From positions 1-51,728 of the forward strand of contig NZ_LHZA01000141.1 in NCBI RefSeq assembly GCF_001580535.1: a stretch of DNA of 51,728 bases, given 5' to 3'. Made by a program: the position numbers and the translations under genes. Position 1 is the first letter of the stretch. Every line of letters starts with the position of its first letter. Source of the stretch: Acetobacter cerevisiae. Lineage in GTDB: Bacteria; Pseudomonadota; Alphaproteobacteria; Acetobacterales; Acetobacteraceae. Shown piece by piece: positions 25,711 to 34,608 of the stretch. The notes under the pieces were generated by a model. It was given only the letters and a program-made list of their open reading frames with translations, made no database searches and had not been told where the DNA came from.

Positions 25711-28554
25711 TTGACCGAGATTTCTGACCAGCCGGGATCGCCGGTACCTTCTGACCTTCTCCCCGTCACCATTGAGGAGGAAATGCGTTCCTCCTACCTC
25801 GCGTATGCGATGTCGGTGATTGTCAGCCGCGCCTTGCCGGATGTGCGTGATGGTCTGAAACCCGTGCATCGGCGCATTTTGTATGCCATGCACGAAAGCG
25901 GCTTTACGCACGATAAAGCCTATCGCAAATCGGCCCGTGCGGTCGGTGAAGTGATGGGTAAATACCATCCGCATGGTGACGCCTCTATTTATGACGCCAT
26001 GGTGCGTATGGCGCAGTCCTGGTCCATGCGCGTCAAGCTGATTGACGGGCAGGGGAACTTTGGCTCCGTCGACGGGGACAGCCCGGCGGCCATGCGTTAT
26101 ACGGAAGCGCGTCTGGCCAAGGCCGCGACCTTCCTGCTGAATGACATTGACCGTGACACGGTCGATTTCCAGCCGAACTATGATGAAAGCGAGCATGAGC
26201 CAACGGTTCTGCCCGCCGCTTTCCCTAACCTGCTCATCAACGGCGCCACCGGTATCGCCGTGGGTATGGCCACCAACATTCCGCCGCATAACCCGTCGGA
26301 AGTGATTGATGCCACGCTCGCGCTGATCGAAAAGCCCGAGATGGAGCTTGAAGAGCTGATGGAGCACGTGCCGGGACCGGACTTCCCGACCGGCGGCATC
26401 ATTCTGGGGCGCGCCGGGATTCGCAGCGCGTTCGCCACGGGCCGTGGTGCGGTCATTATCCGCGCCCGTGCCGAGGTTGAGGAAATCCGTAAGGACCGCA
26501 AAGCCATTGTGGTGACGGAAATCCCGTATCAGGTGAACAAGGCCACCCTGCAGGAGCGCATTGCCGATCTGGTGCGCAACAAGCAGATTGAAGGCATTTC
26601 CGACATCCGCGATGAATCTGACCGCTCCGGGATGCGTGTGGTCATTGAAATCAAGCGTGATGCCACGCCGGAAGTGGTGCTGAACCAGCTTTATCGCTTC
26701 ACCCAGCTCCAGACCTCCTTTGGTGTGAACATGCTGGCGCTGGATGGCGGCAAGCCGCGCCTGATGGGCCTGAAGGATGTTCTTGAGGCGTTTATCGCCT
26801 TCCGTGAAGAAGTCATTCTGCGCCGCTCCCGCTTTGAACTGAACAAGGCGCGGGATCGCGGGCATATCCTCGTCGGTCTGGTGATTGCGGTCGCCAATAT
26901 TGATGCGGTGATTGCACTGATCCGTGCTGCCCCGGATGCCGCCACGGCGCGTGAATCGCTAATGGCAGCAAGCTGGGATGCCGGCGATGTCGCGCCGCTG
27001 CTCGCGCTGATTCATGATGACGGCAACCAGATTATTGATGGTAAAGTCCGCCTGACGGAAGCGCAGGCCCGCGGTATTCTGGAATTGCGCCTGCAGCGCC
27101 TGACCGGGCTTGAGCGTGACAAGATTCAGGGCGAACTGTCTGACGTTGCTGTCCGCATCAATGAACTGCTGGAAATCATCGGTAGCCACATCCGCCGTAT
27201 GGAAGTGCTGCGTGAGGAAATGATGGCGGCTCGTGCCGAGCTGGCCACCCCGCGCGCGACCGAAATTTCCGATTATGCCGGGGATCAGGATGATGAAAGC
27301 CTGATCGAACCCGGCCAGATGGTTGTCACCATCACGCGGGAAGGCTTCATCAAGCGTACCCCGCTGGATGTGTATCGCGCCCAGAACCGGGGTGGCCGTG
27401 GCCGCACCGGGGCCGGGACGCGCGGTGATGATATTCTGGTCCGCTCCTTCAATGCGCATACGCACCAGTGGGTGATGTTCTTCTCCTCTGGCGGCAAGGC
27501 GTATCGGGAAAAGGTCTGGCGTCTGCCGGAAGCCAGCCCGACCGCCAAGGGCCGTGCGCTGGTCAACCTGCTGCCGGACCTCGGTTCGGACAGCATTACG
27601 GCTGTGCTGCCGCTGCCGCATGATGAGGAACTGTGGGAATCCCTGCACCTCGTCTTTGCAACGGCAAGCGGTGGCGTGCGCCGTAACCGCCTGAGCGATT
27701 TCCGCAACATCCGCTCTTCCGGCCTCATCGCCATGAAGCTGGATGAAGGCGATAGTCTGATTGGTGTTGCCACCTGTCGGGAAGGGCAGGATGTGTTCCT
27801 GGCCACCCGCAAGGCGCGCTGCATCCGCTTCCAGATTACGGACGAGACGCTGCGTGTGTTCGCGGGCCGTGGGTCTTCCGGCGTGCGCGGTATCCGTCTG
27901 GCGGAAGGGGATGAAGTGATCAGCCTCGCAGTCCTCAACCATGTTGAGGCCACGGTGGAAGAACGCTCGGCTTACCTACGGATGGCCAACGCCAAACGCC
28001 GCGCTGAAAGTGCTGCCGAGGGTGAGGATGAGTCTGAAAATGCAGTCGTTGCGACGGATGAGGATGAAGTCGCATCCGGCACGGAACTGCTGACGCCCGA
28101 ACGCTTCGCTCAGCTCGAATCTGCGGAAGAAATTCTGCTGGTAGTAAGCGATGGCGGGTTTGGTCGCCGGTCTTCCGCGTATGATTACCGCGTAAGCGGG
28201 CGTGGCGGACAGGGCATTACCAACATGACCTTCTCTGCCAACAAGCGCGGGACGGAAGTGGCGGCAACCTTGCAGGTGCTGGATGGCACGGACGTCATGC
28301 TGGTGACGGATGCTGGCCGCCTGATCCGTGTGCCGGTTGATCAGGTGCGTGTCATGTCCCGTCAGGCGAGCGGTGTCACGCTGTTCCGCCTGAATGAGGA
28401 TGAGCGCGTTACCAGCGTCTTCCCGGTGATGGATGATGAAGAAGAGGGCGATGTTGAGGTTGTCGAGGGGACCGCTTCCGCCCCGGCAGCTGGTGAAGCG
28501 CCGCAGGCTGGCCCCGCAGGGGAAGGCAGCGCACCATCCGGTGACGACGCATGA
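25711..28554 (+). CDS. gyrA: DNA gyrase subunit A
   Basis: Breakage-reunion subunit of the ATP-dependent negative supercoiling enzyme. 947 residues (E. coli 875). [36 protein letters not shown] opens the protein. The catalytic Tyr lies in [10 protein letters not shown], and a GyrA box variant [10 protein letters not shown] begins the C-terminal pinwheel. Start is TTG at 25711; the nearby ATGs at 25692 and 25704 are out of frame. The quinolone-contact residue equivalent to E. coli Ser83 is Ala91 here (GDASIYD). An acidic insertion of about 45 residues lies in the C-terminal domain near residue 770, and the tail is acidic. The stop overlaps coaD by four bases. Confidence 0.98.
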   Translation: MTEISDQPGSPVPSDLLPVTIEEEMRSSYLAYAMSVIVSRALPDVRDGLKPVHRRILYAMHESGFTHDKAYRKSARAVGEVMGKYHPHGDASIYDAMVRMAQSWSMRVKLIDGQGNFGSVDGDSPAAMRYTEARLAKAATFLLNDIDRDTVDFQPNYDESEHEPTVLPAAFPNLLINGATGIAVGMATNIPPHNPSEVIDATLALIEKPEMELEELMEHVPGPDFPTGGIILGRAGIRSAFATGRGAVIIRARAEVEEIRKDRKAIVVTEIPYQVNKATLQERIADLVRNKQIEGISDIRDESDRSGMRVVIEIKRDATPEVVLNQLYRFTQLQTSFGVNMLALDGGKPRLMGLKDVLEAFIAFREEVILRRSRFELNKARDRGHILVGLVIAVANIDAVIALIRAAPDAATARESLMAASWDAGDVAPLLALIHDDGNQIIDGKVRLTEAQARGILELRLQRLTGLERDKIQGELSDVAVRINELLEIIGSHIRRMEVLREEMMAARAELATPRATEISDYAGDQDDESLIEPGQMVVTITREGFIKRTPLDVYRAQNRGGRGRTGAGTRGDDILVRSFNAHTHQWVMFFSSGGKAYREKVWRLPEASPTAKGRALVNLLPDLGSDSITAVLPLPHDEELWESLHLVFATASGGVRRNRLSDFRNIRSSGLIAMKLDEGDSLIGVATCREGQDVFLATRKARCIRFQITDETLRVFAGRGSSGVRGIRLAEGDEVISLAVLNHVEATVEERSAYLRMANAKRRAESAAEGEDESENAVVATDEDEVASGTELLTPERFAQLESAEEILLVVSDGGFGRRSSAYDYRVSGRGGQGITNMTFSANKRGTEVAATLQVLDGTDVMLVTDAGRLIRVPVDQVRVMSRQASGVTLFRLNEDERVTSVFPVMDDEEEGDVEVVEGTASAPAAGEAPQAGPAGEGSAPSGDDA

Positions 28555-29084
28555 GTGAGGGCGTATGTGCCACCCCTCGGCGCATAGGCTTTTACGCGGG
28601 GACGTTTGACCCCGTGACCACCGGGCATCTGGACGTGATCGAGCGTGCAGCCCGGCTGGTTGATCGTCTGGTGATTGGCGTTGCGAAAAATCCGGGCAAG
28701 AATCCGCTCATGCCGCTGGAAGAGCGGGTGGCGTGTGTAGAAGAAGCCCTGCCGGCTATTGCTGAACGGGTGGGGGGAGATCTGAAAGTGGTCTCCTTTG
28801 ATTCCCTGCTGGTGGAAGCAGTGAAGGCGCATGGCGCGTCCCTCATTTTCCGGGGCCTGCGGGTGCTGACGGATTTTGACTATGAAATTCAGATGTCCGG
28901 CGTAAACCGCCGTCTGGCTCCGGGCATTGAAACCGTTTTTCTCATGGCGTCTGAACGAACACAGTTTATTTCGTCACGTCTTGTGAAAGAAATTGCCGGG
29001 TATCACGGGGATATTTCCGAATTTGTGACCCCCGGCACCCAAAAACGCCTGCTCGCCCGGCTTAAGGCGCGGGCTGCGGGGTAA
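28551..29084 (+). CDS. coaD: Phosphopantetheine adenylyltransferase CoaD
   Basis: Penultimate step of coenzyme A synthesis: 4'-phosphopantetheine plus ATP to dephospho-CoA. The 177-residue protein has [16 protein letters not shown] (nucleotidyltransferase T/HxGH motif), a central [30 protein letters not shown] and the [17 protein letters not shown] motif. The ATG overlaps the gyrA stop (ATGA), implying translational coupling. The N-terminus is a few residues longer than E. coli CoaD. Confidence 0.96.
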   Translation: MSEGVCATPRRIGFYAGTFDPVTTGHLDVIERAARLVDRLVIGVAKNPGKNPLMPLEERVACVEEALPAIAERVGGDLKVVSFDSLLVEAVKAHGASLIFRGLRVLTDFDYEIQMSGVNRRLAPGIETVFLMASERTQFISSRLVKEIAGYHGDISEFVTPGTQKRLLARLKARAAG

Positions 29085-29128
29085 CAGGGCCTCAGGCACT
29101 GTTACCAAAGTGTTCAAGGAGAAGTTTT

Positions 29129-29623
29129 ATGACTGCCGACACAGATAAAAACGATCTGATTTATATGGATGTCCCCGAAGGCCGCGTGGTCATCCGCCTG
29201 CGTCCGGACATTGCTCCTCTCGCGGCTGAGCGTATCCGTACGCTGTCTGCTCAGGGCTTTTACGATAACGTGCCGTTCCACCGCGTTATTTCCGGTTTCA
29301 TGGCACAGGCTGGTGACCCGACGGGCACGGGCATGGGCGGCAGCGAACTGCCGGACCTGAAGGCTGAGTTCACGCGGGAGGCTAAATTCCAGCGCGGCAC
29401 GCTGGGGATGGCCCGTACGTCTGACCCGAACAGCGCCAACAGCCAGTTCTTCATCATGTTCGAACCCTCCCCGCATCTGGATGGCCAGTACACCATTGTG
29501 GGCGATGTGATTGAAGGCATGGAACATATCGACAAAATCAAGCGCGGTTCCGGTGGCTCCGGCATGGTGAAAGATCCCGACCGGATCAAAAGCATGCGTC
29601 CGGCTTCTGCTGAAAACGCCTGA
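29129..29623 (+). CDS. Cyclophilin-type peptidylprolyl isomerase
   Basis: Catalyses cis-trans isomerisation of Xaa-Pro bonds. 164 residues, no signal peptide, so cytoplasmic (PpiB-like). Key cyclophilin blocks are present: VPFHRVISGFMAQAGDPTGTGMGG with the catalytic Arg, the core Phe/Met/Gln-containing LGMARTSDPNSANSQFFIMFEPSPHLDGQYTIVGDVIEGM. AAGGAGAAG lies upstream of the ATG. It follows coaD by 44 bases and is ended by a terminator. Confidence 0.95.
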   Translation: MTADTDKNDLIYMDVPEGRVVIRLRPDIAPLAAERIRTLSAQGFYDNVPFHRVISGFMAQAGDPTGTGMGGSELPDLKAEFTREAKFQRGTLGMARTSDPNSANSQFFIMFEPSPHLDGQYTIVGDVIEGMEHIDKIKRGSGGSGMVKDPDRIKSMRPASAENA

Positions 29624-29649
29624 TTTCAGAACCTTGTTTCTGATGTCTG

Positions 29650-29687
29650 AAAAGCGCGGCCTCTCCGGAGGTCGCGTTTTTTTATGT
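29650..29687 (+). terminator. Intrinsic terminator after the cyclophilin gene
   Basis: GCGCGGCCTC/GAGGTCGCG stem with a TCCG tetraloop and one G-U pair, followed by seven T. Confidence 0.93.
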
Positions 29688-29962
29688 GCTCTTGCGTGGC
29701 CGGATGCCCGCACTCAGAGGGCTCTTTTTGCGGGTTGTTTCAGGTTGGGGAGCCGCCAAAATGGCCCGCGCATGTATGGCTGCATAGGGTGGTCAACAGG
29801 GCCAAAGCATGGCTTCCGGAGCGGAAATGAGAGGAAAAATCCTATTTTCTCGCCAGAATGGGGTCTCATCGCTTGACACAATAGGAATGATCCGTTTAGA
29901 CAGCCTCCAGCAAACACGTCCCGCAGCTCACGCTGCCGCGATAGTTTGTGAACCAATGGTGT
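29688..29962 (+). promoter_or_regulatory. Gene-free spacer with tRNA-Lys promoter
   Basis: This stretch between the terminator and tRNA-Lys has no supportable gene. A consensus -35 TTGACA at 29873-29878 is followed 16-18 bases later by a TA-rich TTTAGACA that can serve as a poor -10, about 60 bases before the tRNA. The strong -35 with a weak -10 fits a stable-RNA promoter. Confidence 0.5.
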
Positions 29963-30038
29963 GAGCCGGTAGCTCAGTTGGTAGAGCATTCGACTTTTAA
30001 TCGAATGGTCGAGGGTTCGAGTCCCTCCCGGCTCACCA
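29963..30038 (+). tRNA. tRNA-Lys (anticodon TTT)
   Basis: A 76-base tRNA: acceptor GAGCCGG/CCGGCTC, D-loop AGTTGGTA, anticodon stem TTCGA/TCGAA with loop CTTTTAA (anticodon TTT), T arm GAGGG-TTCGAGT-CCCTC, encoded CCA at 30036-30038. Reads AAA and AAG lysine codons. Confidence 0.97.
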
Positions 30039-30126
30039 TTGCTTTTTCTTTCCAGAAAATCCTGATTTTCCGAATGCTATAAAGCAGTGTTGCAAAACAT
30101 GCTTTAGCCGTAGTGTGTTTATTGGC

Positions 30127-31050
30127 TCAGGGGATTTCCTTGTCCCACGGCGGCACCGGGCCGTAGTGGGCTGCCAGAAAATCAATCATGGCCCGCACTT
30201 TTAGCGGCGTCGTCAGGCCGGGCGCGTAAACCGCGTGCAGCGGCGGTCCCGGCGTTGGGGGCACGTCCAGTGTCAGGGTTTTCAGGCTTCCGGTCTTCAG
30301 GGCATCGGCTACAATAAAGGTGGGCTGATAGACGATCCCCTGGCCCGCAATGGCGGCCTCACGCAGCACATCCCCATTATTGGCGCAGAGCGGGCCGGAA
30401 ATGGTCACGGCGTGTTCGCCATGCTCTCCAAAGTTCCAGCGTGAGGCGCTGGCTGTGGTCTCGCCCAGCGTATAGCCCAGACAGGCATGCTAGTTCAGTT
30501 CAGCAAGTGTGGCGGGCGTTCCGGCCCGCTCCAGATAAGCCGGCGCGGCACAGACAACCATGCGGATATCGGCCAGCTTACGCACGCGCAGGCTGCTGGG
30601 GGTGAGTGAGCGGATCCGCAGGGTCAGGTCCCACCCTTCTTCAATCAGATCCACCGTGCGATCATTCACGCCCAGTTCAACTGTTACCAGCGGATACAGG
30701 CGGCTGAATTCCGGCAGGAGCGGGGCCACATAGCGGATGGCGAAGGAAACCGGCGCATTCAGCCGCAGGCGGCCACGTGGTTCACGCCGCTGCTCGGTGA
30801 CGGTTTGCTCGATCTCTTCCAGTTCTGGCAGAATTTTCTGGCAGCCATCCAGAAACAGGCGTCCGGCTTCCGTCAGGGAGAGCTTGCGCGTACTTCTATG
30901 AAAAAGCGTGCTGCCCAGCCGCGTTTCCAGCGCATTGATGTGCTTGGTCACCATGGTCTGGGAGAGGGAGAGGGCGCGGCCTGCTCCGGTAAAGCTGCCG
31001 GTTGCAACAACTTTTACAAAAACCTGCATGCTTGTAATGCGGTCCAGCAT
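30127..31050 (-). pseudogene. LysR-type regulator interrupted by an amber codon
   Basis: One continuous 308-codon frame encodes a full LysR-type regulator. The winged HTH covers residues 1-60 (FVKVVATGSFTGAGRALSLSQTMVTKHINALETRLGSTLFHRSTRKLSLTEAG). An effector domain follows, ending near KVRAMIDFLAAHYGP. A single in-frame TAG at 30492-30490 splits it after residue 186 (PATLAELN, stop, HACLGYTLGE). Homology clearly continues past the stop with no frame change. Unless the amber is suppressed or is a sequencing error, only a DNA-binding domain and half the effector domain would be made. Closest to the CrgA/DmlR-like group by pattern. Target unknown. Confidence 0.82.
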
Positions 31051-31139
31051 AAAAACTCACAGGCTAAAGGTCAGCACATTCCCACCCGGTGCGGCGTGTG
31101 GTCGGGGTAGTTTTCCCCGGCTGATGCTTTGGCGCAAGC

Positions 31140-31167
31140 CCGGGCGAGGGAGGAGACCCTCGCCCGG
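31140..31167 (-). terminator. Hairpin after the His-rich lipoprotein gene
   Basis: A perfect 11-bp stem CCGGGCGAGGG/CCCTCGCCCGG with a six-base loop sits 24 bases beyond the stop at 31192. No U-run follows, so termination is plausible but not certain. Confidence 0.5.
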
Positions 31168-31191
31168 ATGCTGTTGCGCCGTTAAATGCTG

Positions 31192-31350
31192 TTAGCGCAG
31201 CATGGGGCGCGGCGGCGGCCGATGGTCATGGTCATGGTGGTCCCAGTCCGGGCGCGGGCCGTGGTCGTGGTGATGGTGGTAATGCCCGCCCGCGCAGCTT
31301 GTGAGCATCAGCGGGGTAATAAGGCAAAGTGCGGAAAAAATACGTTTCAT
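31192..31350 (-). CDS. Small histidine-rich lipoprotein
   Basis: 52 residues from ATG 31350, which has an excellent AGGAGG site. The signal peptide MKRIFSALCLITPLMLTSC ends in a lipobox, so Cys19 or its neighbour would be lipidated. The mature part of about 34 residues contains ten His and five Asp in clusters (GHYHHHHDHG, then WDHHDHDHR), followed by a proline-rich end. The composition suggests divalent-metal binding (Zn, Ni or Cu) at the outer membrane. No family is recognised and no metal transporter lies nearby. Divergent from the large exported repeat protein. Confidence 0.78.
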   Translation of the reverse strand: MKRIFSALCLITPLMLTSCAGGHYHHHHDHGPRPDWDHHDHDHRPPPRPMLR

Positions 31351-31517
31351 GAAAGCCTCCTGCAAAAAATAGTCAAAGCCAATAAAGGCAACTGTACGGC
31401 ATTGTCCCTGTTTTTCAGGACGATCCTCTTTGCTCTTTGTCAGGCTGAAGGAATGATGCAAAAAAAGAGCCATGTCACGCCTCGCTGGCGGATTATGCAG
31501 GGGGTGTTGAAAAGCGC

Positions 31518-33890
31518 GTGCCGGGAAACAGAAGGATGCGCAGGATTGCCGCCTGCCTTGTACTGACGCAGGGTCTTGCACCGCAGGCAGGGCTTCTTGC
31601 GCCCCGCGCCGTATTTGCTGCGCCCGGCGGGGTAGATGGTCTGCATGCTGTTCCGGTTCAGCCGGTGTTGCATGACGGGCTGACCGCGCAAGAGGGTGAT
31701 GCCTCTCACGCCAGTCTGTTTTTGCCGTTTGATGCGCAAACTGGTGTTGCCGCGTTCTGGTCCGGGCCGGATTTTGTGGTGGTGGCAGACCGTCCCGTTC
31801 CCGCTTTGGCGCATGCTTCCGGCGGCAATGGCCTGTTTTCCAGTCTGGATGTCACGGTGCTGGATACGGCTACCCTCATCCGCCTGCATTTGCCCTCCCA
31901 CCCGCAGCTTTCTCTGTCGCACCAGTCTGATGGATGGGTTTTGCAGGGCGATGCATCGGCCCGGTCCGGCTCCTCGTCCGGCATGACCTCTCATGTGGCT
32001 CAGGTATTCAGGCCGGGCGCGGTGCTTTTTCCGCAGAAGCAGCCGGGGCGGATTATTGCATTGCCTGATCCGGCATCCGGTGGCCGCTTGCTGATTGCGC
32101 CCTCTCGTGTTGCGAGTGGTGGCGTAGCGCAGGGGCGGCAGGGCGTGGGCTATGGCGTGCGGCCATCGCTGGAAGGCGTGGTGATTACAGCCGATTCCAG
32201 ACAGATCACGTTGCGCAGCACGGCGGAGGGAGCGGTGCTGGATGCCGTTGCTCTGCATCCGCTGCCTGTGGGGCAAGCGCCTGATACCGCACAAACAGAT
32301 CCTCACGGGCAGGATTGGGACTGGCTTGGTCTCTCTCATGCCGGAAATGGCTCTAAGCCCTCTACACGTCTGGCGGCGGCACAGGCCGCGTTTGCTGCGG
32401 GCCAGCCCTGGCAGGCTTTGAAAAGTCTGGAGGAAGCGGCCCCGCAAGGTGAGGCTGCGGCGGATGAGAAGATACAAACAGCCCAAACATTTCTACAGGC
32501 GGCAGCCTCTCTGCTGACGGGCCGCATCTGGCAGGCGCAGCCTCTGAATGGCGCTCAGTTTGGGGATGCTCCGGCCACGCGCGTCTGGCGCGGCCTGTAT
32601 CTGATGCAAACAGGCCAGAACAGCCGGAACACCTCGATTCTGCTTTCAGCCGGATTTGCACAGTTACAGGCTTACCCGGCCCCGGTGCGTGCGCTGATTC
32701 TGCCGCAGGTCGCCACCTATGTCGTGCGGTTTGGGGATGAGGCCGCCGTCAATCTGCTGGGAACACTGCCGGATGATACGGCCTATGATCTCGCAAGGGC
32801 GTTGCTAGAGGCACGGGCAGGGCAGACGGAAACCGCCCGTGTGGCGCTGGAAAATCTGACAGCCTCCTCGTCCATCCAGACCACCGCCTATGCCCGTGCA
32901 GCACTTGTGGCATTGATGCTGGATAAGGACATGATTGCCCCCACTATGGCGGCGGAAGCCTACGGGAAATTACTGGATAATGATGGCCAGCCCGCAGCGC
33001 TCCCAGCCGGACCCAAAGCCACCATCAGGCTGGGGCAGGCCCATGCGTTGACGCTGGCTGGCCAGCCACAGGCAGCGCTGGCAGTGTTGGATAGCGTGCA
33101 CGCCGGGCCGGATGCCCCGCAGGATGTGCTGGCTGCGGCGTATCAGGCTGCCTTGAAGGCGATGATTTTTCCAGAGGCGGCCTCAAAGGCGGTCACCGCA
33201 CCAGCCGCAAACTCCGCACCTTTGAGTGCGACTGCCCGTTTTGCGCTGGTGGCGTCTCATTTGCGGTTTGTGGAGGATGGGGCCGGAAAGGCGAAGCTGC
33301 TGCTTGGGTATGGCCGCCAGTTGTTGGAGGCCGGGCAGCCTGATGCCGCGGCAACCGCGTTTGCTCAGGCTGCTGCCATGCTGGCGGACCCGGTCGCGCG
33401 GACTGAGGCGGAAGATCTGGTGGCGCAAGCCGGGTTACAGGCGCACCGCCCCGCACTTGTGCAAAGGGCGCTTGAGCGTGCCACAGCCCCCGCCATGCCG
33501 GATGATCTAGCCACACAGCGCGCCTATGACGCCGCCCGTCTGGCGGCTGAAAGCGGAGACACTGCCAAAGCCCTGACACTGCTGGCGCAGGATGAAACCG
33601 ATGCCGGGCTGGATCTGCGCGGAAAACTGTATGAGTCCGAAAAGCGCTGGCCGGAGGCGGTGCTCGTCATTGGCCGTCTGGCCACGCGCGGCTTGCCGGA
33701 AGAAGGCGTTCTGACGGAACCGCAACGCGCTCTGGCCCTGCGTCTGGCGACCGATGCCGCGGCGGCGGGGGATTCGGAAACGCTTCTGCGCCTTAAGGGC
33801 TGGCTGGCAGGCCGCACGCTGGGCCGGGAGCAGAATGCTTTGTTTGCTATGCAGATACGGAGCATCAAGCCCCATAGCCCTGCGCATTGA
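31518..33890 (+). CDS. Large exported protein with helical (TPR-like) repeats
   Basis: 790 residues from a GTG at 31518; an ATG at 31536 is an alternative that keeps the same signal peptide (RRIAACLVLTQG, ending near AVFAAPG). An N-terminal beta-rich part of about 250 residues (FDAQTGVAAFWSGPDFVVVADRP) is followed by about 500 residues of Ala/Leu-rich helix pairs in TPR style (ALKSLEEA, RVALENL, QAALAVLDSV, LLEAGQPDAAATAFAQAA). Rhodospirillales have comparable periplasmic TPR proteins of unknown role. No close function can be assigned. Probably a periplasmic scaffold. Monocistronic by layout. Confidence 0.72.
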   Translation: MPGNRRMRRIAACLVLTQGLAPQAGLLAPRAVFAAPGGVDGLHAVPVQPVLHDGLTAQEGDASHASLFLPFDAQTGVAAFWSGPDFVVVADRPVPALAHASGGNGLFSSLDVTVLDTATLIRLHLPSHPQLSLSHQSDGWVLQGDASARSGSSSGMTSHVAQVFRPGAVLFPQKQPGRIIALPDPASGGRLLIAPSRVASGGVAQGRQGVGYGVRPSLEGVVITADSRQITLRSTAEGAVLDAVALHPLPVGQAPDTAQTDPHGQDWDWLGLSHAGNGSKPSTRLAAAQAAFAAGQPWQALKSLEEAAPQGEAAADEKIQTAQTFLQAAASLLTGRIWQAQPLNGAQFGDAPATRVWRGLYLMQTGQNSRNTSILLSAGFAQLQAYPAPVRALILPQVATYVVRFGDEAAVNLLGTLPDDTAYDLARALLEARAGQTETARVALENLTASSSIQTTAYARAALVALMLDKDMIAPTMAAEAYGKLLDNDGQPAALPAGPKATIRLGQAHALTLAGQPQAALAVLDSVHAGPDAPQDVLAAAYQAALKAMIFPEAASKAVTAPAANSAPLSATARFALVASHLRFVEDGAGKAKLLLGYGRQLLEAGQPDAAATAFAQAAAMLADPVARTEAEDLVAQAGLQAHRPALVQRALERATAPAMPDDLATQRAYDAARLAAESGDTAKALTLLAQDETDAGLDLRGKLYESEKRWPEAVLVIGRLATRGLPEEGVLTEPQRALALRLATDAAAAGDSETLLRLKGWLAGRTLGREQNALFAMQIRSIKPHSPAH

Positions 33891-33964
33891 GAAGGGCTCG
33901 GGCCGTTTTGTGACGGTTTTTAGAAAAAAATAGGATGTGAACGAGATAAAGCTTGTCATGGGGG

Positions 33965-34047
33965 GCACGAGTCCTTAGTTACTCGCGCTCTTGGCCCAAG
34001 GGGGCGATCCCGCCCAACAGGCTATCTACTGGTTTGGGGGTACGTCG
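33965..34047 (+). promoter_or_regulatory. Structured leader of speD
   Basis: Two tight hairpins precede the speD start: CGAGT/ACTCG at 33968-33985 and GGGCG/CGCCC with an ATCC loop at 34002-34015, with a CTTGGCCCAAG segment between them. A GGGGG ribosome site at about 34036-34040 follows. The arrangement looks like a regulatory leader; ligand and mechanism are not readable from sequence. Confidence 0.4.
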
Positions 34048-34512
34048 ATGAACGCACTTGCTCAACTGGGGATGGTCTCGGAACACCCGAGCAATAACCA
34101 GGCAATTTCTGTTCCGGTCTCGTCTGACGATGATCGCAAGGATTACTTCGTCGTAAAAGATGGCGAGAAGTTTGCAGGTACACACCTGCTGGTTGATTTG
34201 TGGGATGCCACAAATCTGGACGATCCTGAAAAGATCGACCGCACCCTGTGTGAAGCAGCGCTTGCTGCAGGTGCGACCATTCTGCACAGCCATTTTCACC
34301 ACTTCACGCCTAATGGTGGCGTGTCTGGCGTGGTTGTGCTGGCCGAAAGCCATATTTCCATCCACACATGGCCGGAGCGTGACTTCGCGGCCGTGGATAT
34401 CTTCATGTGCGGGGCCTGTGACCCCAATCTGGCGATTCCCGTGATGCAGCGCCTGTTTCAGGCCAAGCGTCTGGAAGTGGATGAACAGCGTCGCGGACGC
34501 GTCGCCCTGTAA
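34048..34512 (+). CDS. speD: S-adenosylmethionine decarboxylase proenzyme SpeD
   Basis: Makes decarboxylated AdoMet, the aminopropyl donor for spermidine. From ATG 34048 (GGGGG seven bases upstream) it has 154 residues, the small prokaryotic class. AESHISIHTWPE contains the self-cleavage site: Ser101 becomes the pyruvoyl cofactor of the alpha chain. FAGTHLLVDLWDA and CGACDP are also family blocks. An in-frame TTG at 33991 lies inside the structured leader and is unlikely. Followed by speE, giving a spermidine pair. Confidence 0.95.
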   Translation: MNALAQLGMVSEHPSNNQAISVPVSSDDDRKDYFVVKDGEKFAGTHLLVDLWDATNLDDPEKIDRTLCEAALAAGATILHSHFHHFTPNGGVSGVVVLAESHISIHTWPERDFAAVDIFMCGACDPNLAIPVMQRLFQAKRLEVDEQRRGRVAL

Positions 34513-34550
34513 ACACGGCACAGCCCTGTCTGTGTGATGTGTTTTTCCGG

Positions 34551-34580
34551 CAGGGGCCAGAGCAGATGTTCTGGCCCCTG
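34551..34580 (+). other. Hairpin between speD and speE
   Basis: A perfect 11-bp inverted repeat CAGGGGCCAGA/TCTGGCCCCTG with an eight-base loop lies between the two genes, without a T-run. It may mark an mRNA processing or stability point rather than full termination. Confidence 0.6.
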
Positions 34581-34608
34581 ACCGCTGAATCAGGACTTTA
34601 AAAAAATT

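Noticed and set aside
29634-29876. Short frame after the cyclophilin gene
   Set aside because: It starts inside the terminator region, has no ribosome site and overlaps the tRNA-Lys promoter.
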